This document shows positions 46,266-55,529 of a stretch of 64,000 nt of DNA, piece after piece. Made by a program: the position numbers and the translations under genes. Source of the stretch: Oscheius tipulae (taxonomy: Eukaryota > Nematoda > Chromadorea > Rhabditida > Rhabditidae); contig JASJZH010000002.1 of NCBI GenBank assembly GCA_037178975.1, forward strand, positions 7,243,501 to 7,307,500, read 5' to 3'. The notes under the pieces were generated by a model that worked only from the letters and a program-made list of their open reading frames with translations, was not told where the DNA came from and did no database searches. Numbering within the stretch: position 1 is the first letter of the stretch; each line of letters starts with the position of its first letter.

Positions 46266-47595
46266 CTAGTACTTTCTAAACGTCAGATGGGGGTGATTCT
46301 TTGAAGTGACGGCCGTCGGATCGACTGGATCTGCCTTCCATTTGCTGTACACCTGAGAAACTTATTTTTGGCAAGAAATGGGCCAAAGTGTACCTGGAAA
46401 ACGTTGTGACCCATGGTTTCGGTGTCCCAGAGCTCCTGTCCACGGGGTAGACGCTTGTTCACGCCGCGTTTGAGTCCGGGCCGGTAGTCGCCCCCGATGG
46501 CCATCTCTTCGACCATGGAGAGGACCTGATGACGGGTCTTGAACGAGCAGCGCTTCTTGCGGTGACGCAGCCAGGCATATCTGGATATTGTGGGTACAAA
46601 ATGCAAAATACTTGAGCTTACTCTCCGACGACGAAGGGATCGCAGTCGGTGTAGGTCCGCGATAGGAAGTACTTCACTTGGGGATTGTTTTCTCTGAAAA
46701 ATTACGGGTTAGAAAAGTTGTAGATTTTTAGCTTGAAAAATAGTTCTTTTTCTTGGCTAGCGTCTGATCTTTCGGTCATTCAGCAAGCCAGTCCGAAACA
46801 AAAAACACAAAGGGTAAGGAAACTGAATTGAATGCTTGCGCGGATGACACAATGCCGCAAAGCGTTCTTAGAAGGATGAACTTTTCGATATGTTTTTGGA
46901 CTACTTCATATTTAGTGCCTTGTTTGTTACTTTCAAGATCTCACAGATCTAACAATTGTGTTGTAAAGATCTCGGTTGACACTTTTCATATAATTTTGGC
47001 TCTGGAAAGGAGGTGTGAGCGGCCTGAAAATACCTCCAGCTTCTGTTGCACGATTAGGAGAGATTTCAAATGTCAAAAGTGGAGTCTGAAAGGGTCAGGG
47101 GCAAGTGTCACATCTTTCTACCGAAATAAAGCGTTCTCCAGCGCTTTCGAACCGAGTTATACCTAAAGATGTAGACTTAATACAATGGGATGTTTTGGTG
47201 GCGAGCTCCCTGATCCTGGTCAAAAATGGTTAAAACGAGCCTACCCAGTTTGAATTCAGCGCGCAAGCCAGAAAGAAAGGAAAATTATCAAAAAATGTTT
47301 TTTCTTCTTCCTACAACTAATACAAAAACTTTCTAAGAGCAGTTTTGAGGGTTTCGTCAAATACTACTTTTTAGAACTTCTTCCCGTTCCACATTTAAGA
47401 TGAAAAAATGGTCTAAAATTCAATGACGAACCTGATAATTGGCAGGAATTCCTCTACAAACTGCTCCACGCCTTCGCTCTTGATCGCATTCTGTGTCCAG
47501 CTCAGTCGGAGAGCAACAAAATGGGGTACAAATTTTATCACACTGGCGCTGGCCGCATTCTGCGGCCTCATTATCATGTTCGCTCCTATCGACAT
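46266..47595 (-). CDS. MRPL43: Mitochondrial large-subunit ribosomal protein mL43
   Basis: Complement exons 47595..47432, 46693..46622, 46580..46394 and 46352..46266 give 169 residues. The ATG lies right behind an AAATTTAG acceptor, as for a trans-spliced downstream operon gene. The core (RLSWTQNAIKSEGVEQFVEE, NNPQVKYFLSRT, DPFVVGEYAWLR) matches the thioredoxin-like L51/S25/CI-B8 domain of mL43: the domain start, the 'NP.V' strand and the 'V.EY' segment are in the family order. It works in the mitochondrial large ribosomal subunit. It has no obvious cleavable presequence beyond a short N-terminal extension. It follows MED10 by about 165 bases on the same strand. Confidence 0.82.
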
Positions 47596-47759
47596 CTAAA
47601 TTTTTGAATAGATGATTATTTCACTGTTATTCAAGGTAAAAACTGGTCTAAGACCGCCAAAAAGAGTAAAGAAGTATAAGGATAAGACTTTATAGAAATA
47701 GTGAAAATTATCAACGAAATTGGGATAACAAATCGTGAGATTACTGGGTCGAAAAGTGA

Positions 47760-48459
47760 CTAGCCATCGTTTAAGTTCTTCTTGCGCGAATCCGTATAAC
47801 GAATCACATCCTCCGGGAGCTCCTTGCCCAGCTCGTTGAGGAGCTGAGCGTGGAACTTTTTCAGGATTTCAATCTTGCCATTTGCCTGAAAGCTTGGTGT
47901 TTCTAGGATTAAAATGCACAAAAAAACCTTCTTATTCTGCTCCAGAGTGCGCTCCAGGACCTCTTTCGTGTAAACTTGCGGGTTCTTGCCAATATCCAAG
48001 ACGTCTGTGAGGAGCTCGATCGGGATGCGGACGTCTTGGAACTGGGAGCGGATTTGGTCGAGTTCCTGGAAGAAATTAGAGTTACGGGGAAGGACAACTG
48101 CGTGAAAAACATGGAAAGTATATAGCCCTGAGGGTCAGTGTTTTTGCTGTTGAACTATAAAACCTACTCCAAGCTGCTGGTCTGGTCTAGGTCTAGAAAA
48201 AAGATACTGAAACGAAAAAATACCTGCAGTCCGGAAATAAGAGTCTGTAGTTTCTGATTGAGCGGTTCCTGGCTTTTCATGTTAAAGTCGCTGGCTATTA
48301 CTCCCATGTGTCGAATGTTTTCCTGAAACCATGATTTTTATATAAATTTTCAGTGAAAAAAAGTACCTGAAACTGTTCGAGAGTCCTCTCGAGTTGCGCG
48401 AAACGTGCATCTGGGCCCTCGGCCGAAATCTGTGGCTGTGGAAAGTTCTCTGGGTTCAT
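47760..48459 (-). CDS. MED10: Mediator complex subunit 10
   Basis: Complement exons 48459..48367, 48322..48224, 48065..47928 and 47885..47760 give 151 residues, close to the usual size of about 135-150. Landmarks of the MED10/Nut2 family are clear: ERTLEQFQENIRHMGVIASDF, LDQIRSQFQDVRIPIELL, GKNPQVYTKEVLERTLEQN and ANGKIEILKKFHAQLLNEL. The protein is a middle-module subunit linking activators to RNA polymerase II. Its ATG overlaps the stop codon of the upstream TRIAP1-like gene (ATGA), so both probably derive from one pre-mRNA. mL43 lies downstream on the same strand. Confidence 0.93.
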
Positions 48460-48801
48460 TCTTGCTGCTCCTTGAATTTGTCCTCCTCCGACCCGAGGTA
48501 CTCCTTTCGTATTTCTGACAGATCAATCTCGAAGGGTCGATTACTGGTCAGTCGCTGAAAACTTCCATGAAAAAACTAAGAAAAAATCGAGCAAACCTCG
48601 TCAACACACTGTCTATAAACTTCGTGCAGTCGTTCGCAGGGATTGACGGCCGCCTGGTGTCGATAATTCGGCGATACGAACTTTTGGAAGAATTCGGTAA
48701 AGCACCGGTCGTAGATCTGCGAAGTTTATCGATTTTTTTTTGTAATTACCTTATAAACTGACCTGTTTTAATTTGTCACACTCCGGGAAAATGCTTGACA
48801 T
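48456..48801 (-). CDS. TRIAP1: TRIAP1/Mdm35-like mitochondrial intermembrane-space protein
   Basis: Complement exons 48801..48763, 48716..48597 and 48554..48456 give 85 residues. The four cysteines form the twin CX9C-type pattern of the family: ECDKLKQIYDRCFTEFF and NPCERLHEVYRQCVDE. TRIAP1/Mdm35 proteins form a complex with PRELI/Ups proteins in the mitochondrial intermembrane space and move phosphatidic acid between membranes. The C-terminal tail is somewhat longer than usual. The stop TGA overlaps the MED10 ATG by sharing the bases ATGA. The start ATG opens the cluster and faces the mut-7-like gene across 645 bases. Confidence 0.9.
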
Positions 48802-49446
48802 ATGACGATCACTCATTACATGCAGGTAATGGCTCCTACCATTACACTTTTTGCTGAAAAATAGCAAATTTTAAAATAATTGAGGGAGGAAATGATGAAG
48901 TGATTGGGAAAGAGGGAGGAAAAGGGCGATTGCACTCTGCTACAGACATTTGCATCATCCAGGAGCCTTCGCGGCAAGACTCGGTGGGTACAAACTACTT
49001 CCAGGAATGGTAAAAGGCGTAATAAAACGAAAGAAAAGCTGCAGCTTTTTCCTTATTTGTATGTTAACTGCTTCAATCTTTGTTTCGAATGCTACTAGGA
49101 GGGAGCTAGCAAAGTTTCGACAATACTTTTGATGTTCAAATGTACGCGCTCAAAAAAACTTTGAAATTTGTGTGAGAAATTTAAACTTATCATACATTTT
49201 CCAAGCCGTTTCTCTCCATATCTCAGCCCGCTTTCAGCTAATTATTGCTGTGAAACTGCTTGAAGGACGGTCAGACCTATGTGATGTCTAGAAACAAATT
49301 AAATCAAAAGTAAATAAATGCTCTGAAAAGTCAGTATCCTTACTCAACTTTGTTTCCTTCTTTCGTTTCCTTCTTTCTCAACATTTACTCAAACTTGCTT
49401 GCATTTTCAGCCTAAAACAGTGCTCCCAGAGCAAGACGGTGAGCCC
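48802..49446. promoter_or_regulatory. Divergent promoter between the TRIAP1 cluster and the exonuclease gene
   Basis: The TRIAP1-like gene (minus) and the MUT-7-like gene (plus) start on either side of this 645-base stretch. A GCATTTTCAG acceptor at 49401-49410, just before the plus-strand start, is a likely trans-splice site. The frame is open back to that acceptor. No other gene is seen. Confidence 0.5.
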
Positions 49447-52400
49447 ATGACGGCGTCAGCTGCTGATGTTTGGTCTACTCTAGATAGCCTCGTAGAATTG
49501 TACAAAGTAATCGTTTTTCTTATTTTAAAGCACATCCTTCCGTTTCAGGTAGACGTAACGAATCATTACGAGAACGGCGCCAGAGAGCGAAGAGGCAGCA
49601 ACAAGAACGTACAACGATTCAGCTACCTGGGGCTTGCGAAAAAGATTTTTGACCCGGTCTCCACCGAACAGGTGATTTTTCGAGGGTTAGGCCTTGAAAT
49701 TGTGTGATTTTCAGCTCCCAGCCCTATATATTGGTCTCTTCGACGCCGCGGATCAATACTGTGATCAGAAGGGACTCAAGCAGGTCGGAAATCCGAAGTT
49801 CTGGCAGACTCTGCAGTCACTTCGCGACCTTGTCCTAAACGTAGGGTATTGTTTCACCATTTAGTGCCCGGATTTCAGGTACTCATTCCCTACCAACTCC
49901 CACAGCAGAGCAAAAAAAAAGTGACAGAAAACGACTCGAAGAAGGTCAAAAACGTGCAAATCATGCCCCGCTGCACATTCAATCTCGAGCAGGCCAAGAA
50001 ACTTTTCACCAGATTCCTAATCATCAATCTGCCCCCTGGGGTAGGATTCGGTTTATTTTCTTTGCTAAATGAGGAAAATTCAGTCAAAGATGTGGAAGCA
50101 GATGATGTTCATCCTAACACGTACTCTGAGGCCGCAGGAAGTCGAACAGCTGAGCCCAATAGCTGAGGAACACGTCCGGCAGGGCAATATTTCGTGAATT
50201 TTTCTTCTTTTTTTTTTCGTCAGAAAGACCCTTGGACAAGAAGGATTCATAGCAGTCTATTCCTATTTCAAATAGGAATATGCTATTACTTCCTGTTTAT
50301 CCTAGTTCAATCGAACATTTTGCGGTGTAGCGCTAACCTCTCTCATATTTCGAATACTTTCAATGTTTCTAGACGACCTGAGCCACAGGATTGACTACTA
50401 GATGGTTATCTAGCTGTTTCGATACCTCTGTTCATGGTCCACTGTTTCTAAATTTTTGCTAGAACAATTGCTAGTAACAGTAATAAGTTAGTTTTTGGAC
50501 CAAATTGAAATTGTCGTCCGTGTTTTATAAAACAGCCGACAAACAAAGTTCCTGACCTACTTTTGTTGTTAAAATGTCCCTGCTAAGCTCCATGCAACCT
50601 ATAGAATTCTCACAAAGTCTTGTCAGACTCGGAATATTTTTGCCCAATTACAGCTTCTCTTGCATCGAAATGCTCATGCAAGACCACCATCTGAACAAGA
50701 ATCTCCAACCCAGTCTCGTTCTACACGCCGCCTATCTCGGTCCGCTAAGACCCCAAACTGTTGAAGTATATCTTTTCACCATTTCTTATCAAAGAAAAAT
50801 TCAGACCTTCGCCTCGGGCCGGACTCCCGAATTTCGCAAGAAATGCCGCGAAGCCTTGAGCATCGCGGAACAGGCTCGCAAGGATGCCATCAAACACGGC
50901 AAGATGAGGCCCACGAACATACCGATGAAATATGCAATGTCCTGGCCCTATTCCGACTTTTCCAAGCACATTCACGTCATGATGGGCGAGCTTAAAGGAG
51001 GTAACTTATGCCAGCTTTTCGCCCTCATTTTTCCGCCATTTTCAGTGAAATCGAATCATCCAAGCATCAATCCGGGCTGGGCCTTCACTGCCGTCAAAAA
51101 GTTTGGAAAGAGAACCTATGTGGACATGACTTACGGTCACGAGGGATATTACGATCTGTTGTGGACGGTGCTGGCACAACGACACAATATGAAAAAATTC
51201 GTGGTGGACACGCTGGAAAAGGACTATCAGGACGTGGAAGGAGCCAACTATTGGCGGCAGATGAATCCGGCCCAGATGCCGCGACATAACATTATCAATC
51301 CGTAGGTTTCTTGTGGTTTTTCCCAGAAAACTCGGTCAGAGAATGTATCTAGGCTGTTTCCATGACTCGGTGATCGTGTTGTCTCTGAAAATTGAGATTT
51401 TCTATGAGCAGGCAGTATTTCTGAGTATATTGCTATTGGTAGAAAAAATTGGGCGGGCCCGAGTCCCACGCACAGCAAACGTTTTTGCCACCTTGTGGAA
51501 CACTAGGAAACATTTTAAGAACGTTTTCTGTTACGCTGGCTTGGTCAAAACTTTCGGTTTTACTACTGCACAGCTTCCAGGTTTGCGTGCTGAATTCAAA
51601 CGGGGTAGCGCCTTAGGCCCGAAGCACAGGAAATGCTGTTCAAAATGTACCGAGACAATTTAGGTGGCATTTTGTCGCAAACAAAACCGAGATTTTTGTA
51701 TGAATTTTGCCTAAAAAGACACCTTGGAATTGGGCTGCTTCACGAAGTTCATTACTGTAAACCTGAGCTTTCCATGTGTCTTACCGTTATTTTCCAGCTG
51801 GGTCAAGGATATCCCCTTGCTCGAGTATACGGAAGAATTTCTCAACTTCCCCAAAAGTGTCAAGGGCATAAGCATGGTCTCATCGAATGAGGAGCTGAAC
51901 GCCCTCAAGGACCTCATGATAACCGAAATTCTGAATACGGGAAATTGTATTGTCGGACTGGATGCCGAGTGGAGTGCCTTCAACGGGGATAGCAAGTATG
52001 TTTTTCCAGTCAAGATCAGTCAATAATCAAAACTTCAGAGCCACAATTCTCCAGATTGCCCTCCGAGACCACATCTACATCGTGGACATTGAGGCGAAGG
52101 GTCTGCGACACGATTATCTGCGAGAGTTCTTCAACTTTATGTTCTTGAGAAAAAATATCATCAAAATAGGTCAGTTTCTCTTCCCGCGGTAGCTGGTCGG
52201 TTAGACTACTGCAGTTTGTCTACAAAAGTTGACTATCGTCCTTTGGGGCTAATGTTCTTGTGAACCTGTCAATTATTCAATTTAGTATTCTTTCCCATTT
52301 CCTTCTCTTCTGAGATCATAACAGCTAGTTGTTTGAATGTGTGATGAACGGAAACACCTAAATATGATAATACATCTGGCGGGATTGACCCCTGACTCCT

Positions 52401-53507
52401 AGCTTCCAAATCCTTAGTGTCTACAAATAGACCAATAGGGCTTCTGACAGACTCGAACAATTTATAGCCACATTTATAGTACAGTATTTTTCATTATCCA
52501 GGATTCCAATTCGGCGAGGACCTCCTCCAACTTCGCAGTGCCGTCGCCAACTGCCGTGCTCTGTGCGAGCCGGAGCGGCTCGTCTGTGTGGGAAAAATCG
52601 TCACGGATCTGTTGGACATGACCGAGAAACGACCCGACGCCGACGAGATCCTCCTGGAAGTCTGTCCGAATTTCTTGACAAACGAGGTGGTGACCAGTGA
52701 GACGCAGGAATCCGTGGACGACAAGGAGAATGATCTCGAGGAGGAAGAAGGTAAATTTTGTTTTTTTACCATATTTGTACACAAGAATTTAGGAGCCATA
52801 GCACCCACGGCATTTGAGAATCTCAACGGTACGGCTAGCACCTCCTCGACTGCCGTCGTTCCACCGAAGCCGGAATCTCGTGCCGCTAGAGTCGAAAACA
52901 AGGGGCTGTCGTATTATTGTGAGCAGGTTCTCGGAAGACCTCTGGACAAGATGGAGCAGTGCTCCGTCTGGGACAGGAGACCGCTTAGACCACTTCAGGC
53001 AAGCTCCTTTTCTGTTTTTGTGAAAGCTTGCTAAAATCTCGAACTTTGGAGAGGAAACTTTGAGGGACGTTTATTAAATAGATCCAAAGGTCAAAGCTAT
53101 TATCGAGTACCACTTTTTTGTTTACCCATTCAAATGCTACCAAAAAGCCGTGGATAGAGGAATATAGTCACATTTTCTCCCTTAACCCCTACAGTTGTTT
53201 TCGCGCATTTTTTGACTACAAAGCTACACCGTCCATCATCTGCAAAAAAATATAAATAAAGAGCCTCTTACATCCTCAAAAGCTTGAAAGCATAAACGTT
53301 AATTCACTAACTTACTGTTTTGATTTTTCACCAAAACAAAGCATCAATGCCATTTTTTAGATGCGCTACGCGGCGATGGACGCTTACTGTCTACTAATGC
53401 TACTGGACGTCTGTACTCGTTGGGCCCAGCGCCTCGACGTCAACATATCCGAACTGATCGAGCGCCAGGCCCCGCCTCGCATCTCCCCTCCCCTCTACAG
53501 TGATTAA
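49447..53507 (+). CDS. mut-7: MUT-7/EXD3-like 3'-5' exonuclease
   Basis: Thirteen exons (49447..49506, 49549..49671, 49715..49840, 49879..50040, 50084..50193, 50654..50765, 50805..51000, 51046..51301, 51798..51995, 52039..52169, 52502..52750, 52793..52998, 53361..53507) give 691 residues. The C-terminal half is a DEDDy nuclease. Exo I is VGLDAEW (Asp/Glu, near 436-438), Exo II is IGFQFGEDLLQL and Exo III is RYAAMDAYCLL (Tyr and Asp). The intervening LGRPLDKMEQCSVWDRRPLR is typical of WRN/MUT-7 nucleases. In C. elegans, MUT-7 acts in germline small-RNA silencing of transposons. The last intron uses a GC donor (CAG then GCAAGC). The N-terminal half lacks a recognised domain. It may share an operon with the RPS19BP1-like gene 225 bases downstream. 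Confidence 0.87.
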
Positions 53508-53731
53508 AACTTGTAAAAATGATACATATCAACCCCCTAAATTTCTCCCAATTTTACGGTATTGATCATAGAAAAAAAAGCCTCTTGTCTCATGTTGTTA
53601 ATCCCCCTATACTTTTGTACTGGAAAATATAGATTTTTGCTGAAGAAATGTTCGCGTTTTGCCCTCAAATATCGTTTAAACGTCTATTTCTGAGTTTCTA
53701 AACGTATTTTAACCTGTTCAGAATCTTAAAA

Positions 53732-54779
53732 ATGGAGACGAAAGAGTTGGCGAAGAGAGCTCTGGCAGCTGCTCGACGCGGGCATTTGGAACTCGAGCCC
53801 GAGGAGGAGTATCTCGTCGAGAAGAAGGAGGCCAAGAAGGTTAAAACAACGAAAAAGGCTGAGCTGGATGTCCGGCTGGCTACAAAAGTAGGCTATTTGT
53901 CATGTTTTGTGATCAAGGTTTGGATTACAGGGATTCTCGCTAGTCGAGCAGGTTCGCGCGGAAAAGCCGGTGGATTTGATGAAGAAGAATCTGAAGTATA
54001 TCAAGTACACGGATAGCAGGCCGCTGGACCCGAAAAAGGTACTACTTTCAGGTTGTTTTGTGATACACGGAGGACATTTCCTACTTGTCCCAGAAGCTAA
54101 ATAATCACTGTAGTGAATACAAACTGCCTAATTACAGTGTTTCGTCATAGAATTCTGTTAGTGACAATTGTTTTGGTACACAGAAACTAACGAATTACTA
54201 GGAAAGTACTGTACACTGGGACTACTAGGCAAGACCGTGCGCGTATCATAAAAGCACCCACTTTGAATCTTGCCCAAAAGCCGGTGAAATTCTATGTTTC
54301 GAAAAACATGGTTGCTCGAGTAGTTTCCCGCGAATAGGAGCCCAAAATATGCAAGGAAACGAAAAAGAAGACCTAGAAAAGAGATAGCGGGGTAAACGGA
54401 ACCAAATTTTCTTTTGGTAACGTTGAAAATGACGTGCTACCGCGATCATACAACTCGGCATAGCTTAACTTCCAATTTGTCTAAATCGGCGTTATCGGGC
54501 GAGAATTTTTTCTTTGGAGTGTTTTTCCAACTAACTCGAAAAAAGCCTTATTTGATCACATAAACAGTAATTTTTCAGACCGAAACGATGCTGAAATATC
54601 ATCAAAAACGCCTCCCCAGCAAGGCTGTCATTCGTCAACATCGAGAGACTCTGACGGGACTCCGAGAGCCAAAGAAGATAATGAAGAAGAGCCGCAGTGT
54701 GTTCACCGACAACGACTTCAAGAACATTGGTACGAAAAAGTTGAAGAAGATTCAGGACGAGGATGGACGATTCATTTGA
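53732..54779 (+). CDS. RPS19BP1: RPS19BP1 (AROS)-like nucleolar protein
   Basis: Three exons, 53732..53887, 53931..54038 and 54579..54779, give 154 highly charged residues. The middle block NLKYIKYTDSRPLDPKKTE aligns with the family segment 'NLK.L...R.' and the end KKSRSVFTDNDFKNIGTK matches the conserved 'VFTEEDF' motif. Size and lysine content also fit. RPS19BP1 binds ribosomal protein S19, works in small-subunit assembly and was described as a SIRT1 regulator in vertebrates. The ATG has a TGTTCAG acceptor about 11 bases upstream, and the gene follows the exonuclease by 225 bases on the same strand, so polycistronic transcription is plausible. Confidence 0.8.
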
Positions 54780-55174
54780 GATATGCCGAAAGTGTTATTA
54801 CTGTGTTATTAAACCACGACGACCCTTTTTAAACTATTTAGAGATCGGAAGACTTTAGAGAATCATTTCTTTAGTATATATTTCATATATAACCTAACAG
54901 TTTCGAGCGGGGGCTCTATGCCTCTGGCAGTTAGGGCACCGTTTCAGAATCGCGAGCTCCTTGAATTTATGAATTTTGACTTTCTGCTCCACGCGGATTC
55001 TTGATGGAATTCAAGATCGTTTGATCGCATGCACTTATGTTGGTGAGCCAAAGATTCTGAACATGTCCACCGTTGTCGTTTTTTTTTATAAGCCTTATTT
55101 TCGCATTTCCAGAGCGGTCAAATGCTATGAACTTTGACATTAAAGCCGGAGAGCTTACAGAGCGCTCTTCAAGT
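54780..55174. other. Convergent intergenic stretch
   Basis: Lies between the stop of the RPS19BP1-like gene and the 3' end of the minus-strand secreted peptide gene. I see nothing else in it. Confidence 0.5.
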
Positions 55175-55444
55175 TTATTTATTAGAATACGGACTAATAA
55201 CAAGCGGTCTATACAAAGCATATCCGGTTGGAGTGTAGACAGATTGCGTCGTCTTCGGATACAAAACATAAGCCGAAGATGGGTAGTAGTAGTAGCTTGG
55301 ATAAGTCGTGTAAACTGCACGTGTCAGGGGTGTGTAGTAACGAGGAACGTAGACGGTATCAGTCATCGGAGCAATGAAAGACTGCGTCAAGATCTGCTGG
55401 CTAGGAATCCATGGAAGAAGAAAAAAGAAGATGAGAACTTTCAT
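55175..55444 (-). CDS. Small secreted Tyr/Pro/Thr-rich peptide
   Basis: A single exon of 89 codons. The signal peptide MKVLIFFFLLPWIPSQQ is followed by a mature part dominated by Tyr, Pro and Thr (PRYYTPLTRAVYTTYPSYYYY, VYTPTGYALYRP), with no cysteine. Such low-complexity tyrosine-rich secreted chains are common in nematode cuticle, eggshell or antimicrobial-type peptides, but no specific family is recognised. The stop codon is embedded in AATAAATAA, so the final codons overlap a possible polyadenylation signal. It lies 85 bases beyond the stop of the cysteine-rich gene on the same strand. Confidence 0.65.
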   Translation of the reverse strand: MKVLIFFFLLPWIPSQQILTQSFIAPMTDTVYVPRYYTPLTRAVYTTYPSYYYYPSSAYVLYPKTTQSVYTPTGYALYRPLVISPYSNK

Positions 55445-55529
55445 TGTTGTTTATGGATGATTGTGGGAAGGAAAAAAACAAGTTGCTGCTTGGAGAAAAA
55501 CAAAAGTACATCATATTTATTGACGAATA

